Under the pieces are notes generated by a model. It had not been told where the DNA came from. It searched no databases and saw only the letters and a list, made by a program, of their open reading frames with translations. Positions 1 through 6,925 of a stretch of DNA of 12,647 nucleotides are shown here, in pieces. Made by a program: the position numbers and the translations under genes. Where the stretch lies: NCBI GenBank assembly GCA_018644785.1, contig JABGPV010000151.1, positions 1-12,647 on the forward strand. Reading direction: 5' to 3'. Every line of letters begins with the position of its first letter. The first letter of the stretch is position 1. This stretch comes from Deltaproteobacteria bacterium. Lineage in GTDB: Bacteria; Desulfobacterota; DSM-4660; Desulfatiglandales; Desulfatiglandaceae.

Positions 1-314
1 ATTTTCTTGGCCCCATAACTGATCGTTGACGGCCTGACCTCCTCATCCCACATCCCCCTCATCAGTGCTGTATACTTTTGATCAAAGCGGCGGATGTCTT
101 TTGAAATGTCGTACATGTCATCAATCGTTTCATATTCTTTTTCAAATAGGGAAAATGTCTGTGAACTGACGCCGCCATTTGAAGCCGCCATGGCATTATC
201 GCTGGCACCACCCACCAACGCCCCGGCCCCGGCAGCCGTTACGAGCTTGATCAACTCCCTGCGGCTGGGTTTGTATTTGCCTGACTGTTCTTTTTTTTCT
301 GAATTGTTATCCAT
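1..314 (-). CDS. Tat-exported protein, probable reductive dehalogenase catalytic subunit (N-terminus only)
   Basis: Only the first 104 codons are visible; the rest lies beyond the left edge. The ATG at 314-312 is preceded by a good ribosome binding site (GAGAGGG on the minus strand, 320-326). Residues 17-23 read SRRELIK, a twin-arginine motif, followed by a hydrophobic Ala/Gly/Val stretch (about 24-39) and a likely cleavage site after Ala-Met-Ala at 43. The protein is therefore expected to fold with its cofactor and be exported across the inner membrane. Residues 77-93 (FDQKYTALMRGMWDEEV) resemble, from memory, the segment after the Tat signal in reductive dehalogenases (FDQ..T.F.RA.WD). The corrinoid and Fe-S motifs that would prove this are outside the window. 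It lies 59 nt downstream of the ferredoxin gene and may be co-transcribed with it. Another Tat-dependent redox enzyme is the main alternative. Export is fairly sure; the family is moderate. Confidence 0.6.
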   Translation of the reverse strand, partial: MDNNSEKKEQSGKYKPSRRELIKLVTAAGAGALVGGASDNAMAASNGGVSSQTFSLFEKEYETIDDMYDISKDIRRFDQKYTALMRGMWDEEVRPSTISYGAKK

Positions 315-351
315 TATAACCCTCTCTGGTCGTATTTAATCTGATATCTGC

Positions 352-369
352 AAGCACTGAGTGGTGCTT
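352..369 (-). other. Short hairpin between ferredoxin and Tat-protein genes
   Basis: AAGCAC and GTGCTT form a perfect 6-bp stem around a 6-base loop, in the 59-base gap between the ferredoxin stop and the next start. No T-run follows it in the direction of transcription, so it is more likely a mild processing or attenuation structure than a terminator, or it is chance. Confidence 0.3.
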
Positions 370-373
370 CGAT

Positions 374-613
374 TTAAGCGGCCTGCTCTGTGGAAACCAT
401 GGTAATGGCATCCACCGGACAATCCTTGGCGCATATTTTACAGCCGTTGCAGGGGTTGTGATCCCCCAATTGGGGATACGCTTTCTTGTATTTGTCCAAA
501 CCGGTTTTATCTGCTACCAGGCAGCTGAGAGGACAAACGGCAATACAGTCTTTACAGGCCATGCAGATCTTGTAGTCAAAGGCCGGCAGGCTTTTTGGTT
601 TCTTTTCACTCAT
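374..613 (-). CDS. 2[4Fe-4S] ferredoxin, likely partner of the adjacent oxidoreductase
   Basis: A 79-residue soluble protein with two cysteine clusters of the bacterial ferredoxin type: Cys17, 20, 23, 27 (CMACKDCIAVCP) and Cys55, 58, 61, 65 (CNGCKICAKDCP). Each CxxCxxCxxxCP set should bind one [4Fe-4S] cluster. About 27 residues separate the two clusters, which is longer than in the small clostridial ferredoxins and closer to Fe-S subunits that serve larger oxidoreductases. The ATG at 613 lies 6 nt after the stop of the aldehyde:ferredoxin oxidoreductase-like gene, with a GAG-containing site in that gene's last codons, so the two are almost certainly co-transcribed. The inferred role is to carry electrons to or from that enzyme, possibly onward to the dehalogenase-like protein encoded next. 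There is no signal peptide, so it acts in the cytoplasm. Confidence 0.9.
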   Translation of the reverse strand: MSEKKPKSLPAFDYKICMACKDCIAVCPLSCLVADKTGLDKYKKAYPQLGDHNPCNGCKICAKDCPVDAITMVSTEQAA

Positions 614-619
614 GATGAT

Positions 620-2617
620 CTACTCATAGCTGTAAGGTTCAGTTAAAAAAGGGTTTAAACCAAGTTGATTCACGGTATCGTTTTTTGGATATCCGCTCTT
701 CTCATCCCAACCCCAGGCTTTGTTATATATCTGAATCATCTCATCGATTTTCAGTGTCGCCCCTTTCGACACGCCGTCTTTCAGTGGTGGATTGCCAACG
801 GCTCGGTCGGCCATGCGAAATCCGGTCAGGTCCACATTGTGTTTGGCGTTGAACATTTGGCGGAGGGTCTGCATGCGGATACCGGTCTCCATGTATTCCT
901 CAGGTGTTTTGCCCCAGCCAGTTGCCTCGTTCAGGTACTTGAACAACCCAAGGTTCTGCTCTCCGTTCAACATTCCATAATAGCAGGCGCCGACCCCGTC
1001 CACAATCATTTTATAGGCAGTCATCGCCTTATTTTTCATAGCTTCCCGCTCCGAGGGGACAAACTCGTCGGATTTCAACTCCTTCTTCTGGGTGGGCGCC
1101 CAGCTCACAAATTCCCAGAGACTGGAGTGCTTGTAGTAAAGGCCGCCACTGGTGGTATGTTTTCCTGGTGTGGGGTCAGCGCTGTAGCAAACCCCCAACA
1201 TCGGGTCGATCTTTAGGTCGTGGGCCGGCAGTTCCTGTCCGCCAGCATGCACCGCGTAGCGTTCAGATCCCTTACCGATCTTCTGAGCGGCCACACGAGT
1301 CCCATCTGCCAGCAGGTCACCAATCCCTTCCCGGCTGATCATCTTCTTAACCAGCTCGATCACGGCATCCATATTGCCCCAGCTCAGCTCCAGACCATCC
1401 GTATCAGCTTTTGTCAGAATACCCTTTTCATAGCACTCAATGGCAAAAGCCACCGTAGCGCCGGCCGAGATGGTATCCAGACCGCCCCGGTTCAGCAGCT
1501 CATTGATGGTATGAATCTTATCATAATCATCATTGAGGATGTTGCCGCCAAACATACAGACCGTTTCATACTCGGGCTTGTGGGTATGCTCAAACTCACC
1601 GTTATTGATATCCCTGATATCGGCTATACCACCACAACCGATAATGCAGGAGTTACAATGATATTTACGGGTTTCCCGGGCAATCCCGAACTCGGGGTTG
1701 AGCTTTTTATATTGTTTCTTGGGGTAATTCTTGACCGATCCTGACCAGTTCCTGAGTGGACTATCCCCGTTAACCACCCCCAGGGTGTTATTGACGATGG
1801 AGCCGTACTTCTTGAACATCATGGCAGTGGTCATCCCGTCGACCGGACCCACTTTCTTGGCCTTAGCGGTCAACTTGCCTACCAAGGGGAGCAGACCCCC
1901 CTTGAAGAAACCGGGCAAGTTGGCCTTTCGCATTTTATTCGCATAGGCTTTACTGAGCTTCTTGATCTCTTCCGGTTTTTTACCCCGCACCCGCTTGGTA
2001 CCAGCCAGGACAATCCCCTTCAGTTTCTTGGAGCCCATGACGGCCCCCACGCCGGAGCGTGCGGCGTAGCGTCCCAGGTCGTTGGAAATGCCGGAGATCA
2101 ATGACAGTTTTTCAGCAGCAGGACCAATGGTAGCCACGGATGGGATCTTCTTGCCCAGATTCTCCTCAATCAGCTTAAGCTCTGACTCAATGGCGTCCAT
2201 GCCCCACAAGTGAGAGGCGTCTTTGAGCTGCGGTCCCTTCTTGTCAAGGTAGAGGTAAACCGGTTTTTCCGAGATTCCCTTGAAGAAGATGGCATCATAG
2301 CCGCACTGCTTGACAGCTGGAGCCAGGTTGCCACCGCAGTTGGCATCACCCCACCCACCGGTGAGGGGAGATTTACAGACCGCCATCCAACGGCCGGTCA
2401 TGAAGCTCCCGGTTCCAGTCAACAGCCCCGAGGTAATTCCGAGAATATTATCCGGTCCCAGAGGATCAGCCCCCGCCGGAATGTTATTATACAAATAGTA
2501 GGCGCCCAGTCCGACGCCGGAGAGCAGTTTTTCATAGACTGCATCATCGATCTTCTGGCTCTCGAATTCTCCGTTGGAGAGGTTTACAACCAGAATCTTG
2601 CCTAGATATCCTTTCAT
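620..2617 (-). CDS. Aldehyde:ferredoxin oxidoreductase family protein (tungsten/molybdopterin)
   Basis: At 665 residues it has full family length. The N-terminus (MKGYLGKILVVNLSNGEFES) and the Gly-rich regions around residues 60-97 (SGLLTGTG, TGRWMAV, GGWGDANCGGN) are typical of the N-terminal domain that binds the bis-pyranopterin cofactor. Cys321, Cys324 and Cys328 (CNSCIIGC), with Cys545 in GVGACYYG, match the four ligands of the [4Fe-4S] cluster. Known members reversibly oxidise aldehydes to acids with ferredoxin. Relatives also act in other anaerobic steps, such as the BamB subunit of class II benzoyl-CoA reductase, which is of similar size, so the substrate cannot be read from the sequence. 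There is no signal peptide, hence it is cytoplasmic. The ATG at 2617 follows AAGGA about 12 nt upstream. The ferredoxin gene begins 6 nt after its stop. A terminator-like hairpin separates it from the upstream sulfatase gene, suggesting its own promoter or partial readthrough. Confidence 0.93.
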   Translation of the reverse strand: MKGYLGKILVVNLSNGEFESQKIDDAVYEKLLSGVGLGAYYLYNNIPAGADPLGPDNILGITSGLLTGTGSFMTGRWMAVCKSPLTGGWGDANCGGNLAPAVKQCGYDAIFFKGISEKPVYLYLDKKGPQLKDASHLWGMDAIESELKLIEENLGKKIPSVATIGPAAEKLSLISGISNDLGRYAARSGVGAVMGSKKLKGIVLAGTKRVRGKKPEEIKKLSKAYANKMRKANLPGFFKGGLLPLVGKLTAKAKKVGPVDGMTTAMMFKKYGSIVNNTLGVVNGDSPLRNWSGSVKNYPKKQYKKLNPEFGIARETRKYHCNSCIIGCGGIADIRDINNGEFEHTHKPEYETVCMFGGNILNDDYDKIHTINELLNRGGLDTISAGATVAFAIECYEKGILTKADTDGLELSWGNMDAVIELVKKMISREGIGDLLADGTRVAAQKIGKGSERYAVHAGGQELPAHDLKIDPMLGVCYSADPTPGKHTTSGGLYYKHSSLWEFVSWAPTQKKELKSDEFVPSEREAMKNKAMTAYKMIVDGVGACYYGMLNGEQNLGLFKYLNEATGWGKTPEEYMETGIRMQTLRQMFNAKHNVDLTGFRMADRAVGNPPLKDGVSKGATLKIDEMIQIYNKAWGWDEKSGYPKNDTVNQLGLNPFLTEPYSYE

Positions 2618-2641
2618 GACTTTTGTTTTTCCTTATAATAA

Positions 2642-2696
2642 AAGGGGTCTTCTTGTGACCTTTATTACGTTTATAAAAGGCAGAGGAAGACCCTTT
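2642..2696 (-). terminator. Terminator- or attenuator-like hairpin after the membrane-anchored sulfatase gene
   Basis: Bases 2642-2652 pair with 2686-2696 to give an 11-bp stem (GGGTCTTC/GAAGACCC core with one G-T wobble) and a 33-base loop. Read on the minus strand, the stem is followed at once by TTTTATTAT, so it resembles a factor-independent terminator 10 nt after the sulfatase stop and upstream of the oxidoreductase start. The large loop makes full termination uncertain; partial readthrough is possible. Confidence 0.5.
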
Positions 2697-2706
2697 GCCT
2701 TCCGGC

Positions 2707-4371
2707 TTAATTAGAGTAGATGATATACTCATCGCCGGTTTCCCAGGACTGGTTCAGGGTTTTGTCGATGCGAACTGTGTTCTCCATCAGGGCGGGCCAG
2801 AGTGGTTTTGCCCGTTCTGTGCGGTTGAAATCCGCCAGGATAGTCTGCATCTCAGCCAGTTTTTCGGGCTGGCTTTCTGCCAGGTTGTTCTGCTCGGTGG
2901 GATCTGCTTTCATATCAAACAGCCATCTTTTATTGAGCTGGCTGATTGAATGCAGTTTCCAGCCGCCGGCAATCACGGCCTGATAGCCGCCGTTGTCCCA
3001 GAAGAGGGTATCATGGGGTCGACCTTTCGCCTCTCCGGTGACATAGGGCAGCAGATCCACGCCGTCAATCTTGCGGTCAGTTGGTAAAGCGGTGCCGGTT
3101 GCCGCCGCTATGGTAGAGAAAAGATCCAGCTGCATCACTGGGTTCTCATCTGTAATCCCTTTGGGAATTCTGGTCGGCCACTTCATGAAGAAGGGTACAT
3201 TAACGCCCCCCTCGAAAAGGGTCATCTTCCAGCCCCGGTAGGGCTTGTTGATGTTGGGCAGGCCCAGGTAATTTGCGCCGCCATTGTCGCTGGTAAAGAT
3301 CACCAGGGTATTCTCCTCCAGGCCGTTCTGCTTCAGCGCTTCCAAAACCTGTCCCACGCCCCGGTCCAGGGCCCGGATCATCGCGCCATAAACCCGCTCC
3401 GTATGATCATCAATGTGGGAGAGTGCCTCATAATCCGCCTTTTTCGCCTGCAGTGGCGAATGGGGCGCATTGTACGCCAGATACATGAAGAAGGGCCGGT
3501 TCTTGTTGTGTTCAATCGCTTTGACGGCTTCTTCCGTCAGGTAGTCGGTCATGTAGCCCCGGGGTTCAAAGCGACCGCCACTGTTGGTCCGAGCATTGGG
3601 TTTCAGGTTTTTCCATTGAAAGATATCGATGGGATCGAAATCAAGCCTGGCATTGACCACATCAGGATCATCGTCGTGTCCATACTTGGCAGAACCGCGG
3701 GTGAAACCCAGGAACTCATCAAACCCCTGATCACCGGGTCGCATTCCTTCTGCGTCTCCCAGGTGCCACTTACCCAGCATCACCGAGTGATATCCGCTTT
3801 TCTTGAGCAATTCGGGGATAGTGACCTCCTCAAGTGGCAGACCCTGGTCATCAGTGTGAGGAACTTCATCCAGACGCTCTTCCATGAATTTGGGCGGAAC
3901 CGGTTCGTCTTTCCGCATTTCAGCGATGAATTTCCCAAAAGCGGCCGGAGCCGGGGTGGACACAAAACCGATACGGCTAGCATAGCGACCGGTCAGCATC
4001 GACGCCCGTGACGGGGCACAGGTGGAGTGACCGGAATAACCGCTGGTGAAGCTGACCCCTTGCTGGCCGATAGAATCGATATTGGGGGTAGCAACGGTTC
4101 CGTCGCCCACACCACCACCGGCAAAGCTGATATCATTGGCCCCCAGGTCATCGGCCATGATCAGGACAATATTCGGCGGACGGTTTTCAGGTGTCGTTTG
4201 CGCTGTAGCCGGTCCTTTCTCCCAGACAACCTCCTGGTTTTCACCAATGGGGTCCACGATGCGGGAAATCAGACCCGCATTCTCAAAGATAAAGCTTTTT
4301 ACGTAACGGGTACCAACGACAACCACAACTGCCGCTATCAGCAACCCAATAATCAATTTTTTTCGCTTCAC
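2707..4371 (-). CDS. Membrane-anchored or exported Cys-type sulfatase (arylsulfatase family)
   Basis: This 554-residue protein hydrolyses sulfate esters by family. The catalytic signature is CAPSRASMLTG at 118-128, with Cys118 the residue normally converted to formylglycine. Other family landmarks are the metal-binding Asp74-Asp75 (IMADDLG), GKWHLG at 200-205, NAPHSPL at 301-307 and SDNGG at 361-365. Residues 1-20 are a basic start followed by a long Leu/Ile/Val stretch: a signal anchor or uncleaved signal, so the enzyme should face the periplasm. The start is GTG (4371-4369), chosen because GGAGAGG lies just upstream and the anchor begins there. In an anaerobe the Cys would need an anaerobic sulfatase-maturating radical SAM enzyme, or another maturation enzyme; none is in this window. 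A 46-bp palindrome sits about 30 nt upstream of the start. The exact substrate cannot be told from the sequence. Confidence 0.93.
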   Translation of the reverse strand: MKRKKLIIGLLIAAVVVVVGTRYVKSFIFENAGLISRIVDPIGENQEVVWEKGPATAQTTPENRPPNIVLIMADDLGANDISFAGGGVGDGTVATPNIDSIGQQGVSFTSGYSGHSTCAPSRASMLTGRYASRIGFVSTPAPAAFGKFIAEMRKDEPVPPKFMEERLDEVPHTDDQGLPLEEVTIPELLKKSGYHSVMLGKWHLGDAEGMRPGDQGFDEFLGFTRGSAKYGHDDDPDVVNARLDFDPIDIFQWKNLKPNARTNSGGRFEPRGYMTDYLTEEAVKAIEHNKNRPFFMYLAYNAPHSPLQAKKADYEALSHIDDHTERVYGAMIRALDRGVGQVLEALKQNGLEENTLVIFTSDNGGANYLGLPNINKPYRGWKMTLFEGGVNVPFFMKWPTRIPKGITDENPVMQLDLFSTIAAATGTALPTDRKIDGVDLLPYVTGEAKGRPHDTLFWDNGGYQAVIAGGWKLHSISQLNKRWLFDMKADPTEQNNLAESQPEKLAEMQTILADFNRTERAKPLWPALMENTVRIDKTLNQSWETGDEYIIYSN

Positions 4372-4401
4372 TTACCTCTCCAGTTAAAAAATATTCAATG
4401 G

Positions 4402-4447
4402 AAAAATAGATCTGTCCCCTTTTTAAAAAGGGGACAGATCTATTTTT
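4402..4447. repeat. 46-bp perfect palindrome
   Basis: Two 23-base arms, 4402-4424 and 4425-4447, are exact reverse complements with no spacer. The right arm begins AAAAAGGGGACAGATC and ends TATTTTT. It lies in the leader of the sulfatase gene at 4371. The AAAAAGGGG ends and 23-base unit size match the palindrome at 4628-4650, so both probably belong to a dispersed REP-like repeat family. It could fold strongly in RNA and affect expression of the gene below it. Confidence 0.85.
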
Positions 4448-4456
4448 TTGTGGGGT

Positions 4457-4533
4457 GTCTGCCATAAAGCTGTTCTCTTTGACGGGAGGCGTGCAAAAAG
4501 ACGCCGCTAAGGGCAACACGCTTAATGGCAGAC
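4457..4533. repeat. Imperfect inverted repeat enclosing a smaller hairpin
   Basis: GTCTGCCAT (4457-4465) is the reverse complement of ATGGCAGAC (4525-4533), and the match extends inward with one mismatch. A smaller hairpin (GGCGT...ACGCC) lies inside. No coding sequence is supported here. It may be a structural repeat or the remnant of a small mobile element next to the palindrome at 4402. Confidence 0.5.
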
Positions 4534-4548
4534 ATGTGTACCAGACCC

Positions 4549-4622
4549 GGTACAGTTATCTTTCACAGCCTAGTCCCGCAGGTACTTCTCAATGGAGAGG
4601 GCGGCGATGGTGCCGTCCGCCA
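4549..4622 (-). pseudogene. Duplicated 3' end of the thioredoxin-reductase gene
   Basis: These 74 bases are identical to 4651-4724, which hold the last 17 codons, stop and downstream bases of the neighbouring flavoprotein gene. The copy reads the same C-terminal peptide (ADGTIAALSIEKYLRD) and stop on the minus strand, but has no start or upstream part. The two copies are 102 bp apart and separated by a 23-bp palindrome plus five bases. The perfect identity implies a recent event or strong selection; recent is more likely. Confidence 0.85.
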
Positions 4623-4627
4623 CAAGC

Positions 4628-4650
4628 AAAAAGGGGTCTGACCCCTTTTT
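4628..4650. repeat. 23-bp palindrome between the two trxB tails
   Basis: AAAAAGGGGTC, a central T, then GACCCCTTTTT: 11-bp perfect arms. It occupies almost all of the spacer between the two 74-bp direct repeats. On either strand it would form a GC stem followed by T5, so it may also act as a terminator for the flavoprotein gene. It shares the AAAAAGGGG end and 23-base length with the arms of the 4402-4447 palindrome. Confidence 0.75.
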
Positions 4651-4724
4651 GGTACAGTTATCTTTCACAGCCTAGTCCCGCAGGTACTTCTCAATGGAGA
4701 GGGCGGCGATGGTGCCGTCCGCCA
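4651..4724. repeat. Second copy of 74-bp direct repeat (native trxB end)
   Basis: Identical to 4549-4622. This copy is the one continuous with the complete flavoprotein gene, so it is the original and the distal copy is the duplicate. Confidence 0.9.
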
Positions 4725-5586
4725 TGGCAGTGGTGATCTGGCGGTAGGCTTTCCGGTTGACATCGCCAGCGGCATAGACCCCTTTCAGATTAGTCTCCAT
4801 GCTTTCATTGACCAGGGTATAGCCCTGCTCGTCCAGCGTGACGGTGTCCGCAAAAAGTCCGGTGTTGGGTTTCTGCCCGATGAAGACAAAGATACCGTCC
4901 ACATCAAGATTTTCGGTTTCGCCGCTTTCGCTGTTTTCCAAAATCACCCCTTTCAGTTTCCCCTCCTCGACCAGCTCTTTGATCCTGGTTGAGGTGTGGG
5001 CGGAGATCCGGGGTTTGTCCGCCACCTTGTCCTGGGTGGTCTGGGAGGCGAAGAAGCGTTCCATCATCTCAATGATGGTGATCTGCTCCACCCCTAGGGA
5101 GAGTAGGTAAAGGGCTTCATCGAAGCCGCTGTTCCCGCCGCCCACGATCAGTACCTTCTTGCCCTTGTAGGCGGTACCATCGCAGACAGAGCAATAATGG
5201 ATCTGTTCACAGTCTGTTTCCATGGGTATAGGGGTAGGGACGCGCCCGGTGGCCAGGATGATGGCCTTGGCCTTGTAGATCCCCTCTTCGGTTTCCACGG
5301 TCTTGATCTCTTCGCTAAGTTTGAGGCTGTTGATCTCTGCCACCTGCTCCACTTCAACCCCCAGTTCCTCTACCTGCTCCAGTGTCTTTTCCATCAATTC
5401 CATGCCGTTGATGGAGGGGTAAGAGGGGAAGTTCTCCACCACATGGGTGGAGTTGACCAACCCACCGCACACCTCTTTTTCGATAATAACGGTGGAAAGA
5501 TTGGCCCTGGCAGTATAAATGGCCGCCGTCATGCCGGCGATACCGCCACCGACGATGATTACATCTACGTTCTTTTCTGGTTTCAC
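4672..5586 (-). CDS. trxB: Thioredoxin reductase-like flavoprotein
   Basis: At 304 residues it matches low-molecular-weight thioredoxin reductases. The FAD site is VGGGIAGMTAAIYTARA at 12-28, the redox-active pair is Cys132/Cys135 (CSVCDG), the second nucleotide-binding loop is GGGNSGFDEA at 149-158, and AAGDVNRKAYRQ at 272-283 closes the FAD domain. It should reduce a thioredoxin-like partner, plausibly the CPHC protein encoded upstream at 7454-7137. The usual NADPH-phosphate motif (HRRxxxR) after the second loop is absent: the sequence reads IIEMMERF at 171-178. The acidic Glu at that point suggests NADH or an unusual donor rather than NADPH. The start is GTG at 5586-5584, directly abutting the TAA of the transporter gene, with GGAG within that gene's last codons, so translation is probably coupled. 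Its last 17 codons and stop are duplicated downstream. The gene symbol reflects family, not proven function. Confidence 0.9.
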   Translation of the reverse strand: MKPEKNVDVIIVGGGIAGMTAAIYTARANLSTVIIEKEVCGGLVNSTHVVENFPSYPSINGMELMEKTLEQVEELGVEVEQVAEINSLKLSEEIKTVETEEGIYKAKAIILATGRVPTPIPMETDCEQIHYCSVCDGTAYKGKKVLIVGGGNSGFDEALYLLSLGVEQITIIEMMERFFASQTTQDKVADKPRISAHTSTRIKELVEEGKLKGVILENSESGETENLDVDGIFVFIGQKPNTGLFADTVTLDEQGYTLVNESMETNLKGVYAAGDVNRKAYRQITTAMADGTIAALSIEKYLRD

Positions 5587-6900
5587 TTATTGCTCCGTCA
5601 TAACATCATCGGTAATCCCTTCCCGGTCCTTGAGGTAGGTCCGGATACCAAACAGGTGTGAACAAACGCCCAGTGCACCAACCGGAGCCAGGTAGAACAA
5701 TGACTTCACCAGTCCTTCACCTCCACCACCGATCATATCGGATACCTTTCCACTGACCACAGGCCCTAAAGCGGCGATGATAAAAATCACCGTACCACAG
5801 AGGGCAAAGGCGGTGGCCCTCAATTTGATCGGCACCACATCTTGGGTGACAAAAGAGAAGGATGGGGCGGCCGTGTTGCCGAAAAAGAAAAATCCGGCGC
5901 TCAAGGCAACCGCCAATCCGGGAGAGCGGTGGAAATTCAGGCTGGCGATGACCAGCATGATGGTTGCCATCACAGCGGAAATGATGGTGAAGAGGTATTG
6001 CCCCCGGGGATTCCGTTTCTGCCAGGCATCGGAAAGAATACCGCCGATGATGGTGCCCACCATGGAGAGGACATAGGCCAGACCAGTGTACATCCCGGCT
6101 TTTGCAGGATCCAGGTGATGGACCCGCATGAACAACGTGGGCAGCCACCCGGTCAGGACAAAGGCCAGAAAGGTGATACAGGCAGTACCAATAGCCGCGA
6201 AGATCAGGCTGCGGATCTTGAGCATTTCAACAAGGTCGGTTTTTATTCCCCCGCCGCTCTTACCTGATTCGGTTTTCTGGGTGACATAGTCCGGCATAAA
6301 GAGCACCGCAATCCCCAGGATAACTCCCGGTATGGCAAAAACGAAAAACGGTGTCCGCCAACTGCCGCTGGCCGCGACGATGGCACCACCCAGCACCACT
6401 CCCATGGCTCCGCCAAAGGGAACACCAAGGTTGAAGACCCCCAGGACCTTGGCGCGAATCTCCTTGCGGAAGGTCAGGGAGATCCAGGCTGTTCCCCCCG
6501 GTGCGAATCCGGCTTCACCGGCACTGGTCACAAACCGCCCCACCAGTATCAGGAAGAAGCTCGACATGGCGCCCGTAAACATGGTGGCACCACTCCAGAC
6601 AATCGCCATCACGGAGACCGCCTTGCGCCGGCTCCAGCGGTCCACAGCCATACCACAGGGGATCATCAGGACCCCAACCCCCAGCATGAATATGGTCTGG
6701 AACATGCCGGTCTCGGCGTCGGTGAGACCCAGCTCGACTTTGATCTGCTCCATGACCACGGCGATCACCGAGCGATCCATATAGGCCAGCGCATAAAGCA
6801 GAGTCAGGACGATCAGCAGTGTGGTCGCCTTGCCGCGGCTTACTTCATACTTCTGTGCTGAGCCGTTATGGACTTCAGTACTTCCAATTGTTTTGTTCAT
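5587..6900 (-). CDS. MFS transporter (Spinster-like/anion symporter-like)
   Basis: This 437-residue polytopic membrane protein has the twelve-helix major facilitator pattern. The N-terminal helix leads into ALAYMDRSVIAVVMEQI at 37-53, and the loop 2-3 signature is GMAVDRWSRRKAV at 82-94. A more polar central loop lies near 205-225, and the C-terminal tail is cytoplasmic. The MDR/DRxxI start is typical of the Spinster-like and organic-anion branches, which move organic acids and similar metabolites. The substrate cannot be assigned; between two sulfatase genes, a sulfated organic compound or its desulfated product is a fair inference. The ATG at 6900 is preceded by GGGGGA, which lies in one arm of a small hairpin (6902-6918). 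The next gene starts immediately after the stop. The upstream gap holds a MITE-like repeat block, so this gene may not share a transcript with 7137-8962. Confidence 0.9.
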   Translation of the reverse strand: MNKTIGSTEVHNGSAQKYEVSRGKATTLLIVLTLLYALAYMDRSVIAVVMEQIKVELGLTDAETGMFQTIFMLGVGVLMIPCGMAVDRWSRRKAVSVMAIVWSGATMFTGAMSSFFLILVGRFVTSAGEAGFAPGGTAWISLTFRKEIRAKVLGVFNLGVPFGGAMGVVLGGAIVAASGSWRTPFFVFAIPGVILGIAVLFMPDYVTQKTESGKSGGGIKTDLVEMLKIRSLIFAAIGTACITFLAFVLTGWLPTLFMRVHHLDPAKAGMYTGLAYVLSMVGTIIGGILSDAWQKRNPRGQYLFTIISAVMATIMLVIASLNFHRSPGLAVALSAGFFFFGNTAAPSFSFVTQDVVPIKLRATAFALCGTVIFIIAALGPVVSGKVSDMIGGGGEGLVKSLFYLAPVGALGVCSHLFGIRTYLKDREGITDDVMTEQ

Positions 6901-6901
6901 T

Positions 6902-6918
6902 AATCCCCCATTGGGATT
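6902..6918 (-). promoter_or_regulatory. Hairpin covering the transporter ribosome binding site
   Basis: AATCCC (6902-6907) and GGGATT (6913-6918) form a 6-bp stem with a 5-base loop. On the minus strand the distal arm and loop contain the purine-rich GGGGGA just before the ATG at 6900, so folding would hide the ribosome binding site. Whether this is regulatory is inference. Confidence 0.35.
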
Positions 6919-6925
6919 GCTAATA

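Noticed and set aside
665..1946. Several plus-strand open frames across the oxidoreductase gene
   Set aside because: They are antisense to a gene with strong family motifs and have no recognisable product.
3403..4467. Long plus-strand open frames over the membrane-anchored sulfatase
   Set aside because: Antisense shadows of a gene with clear sulfatase motifs.
4457..4533. Integron attC-like site
   Set aside because: No GTTRRRY/RYYYAAC pair at the right positions and no integrase or cassette array nearby.
4455..4736. Open frame on the plus strand with a repeated peptide (SYLSQPSPAGTSQWRGRRWCRPP twice, listed here in part)
   Set aside because: The repeat is only the antisense reading of the duplicated trxB tail and its spacer; no ribosome binding site or family match.
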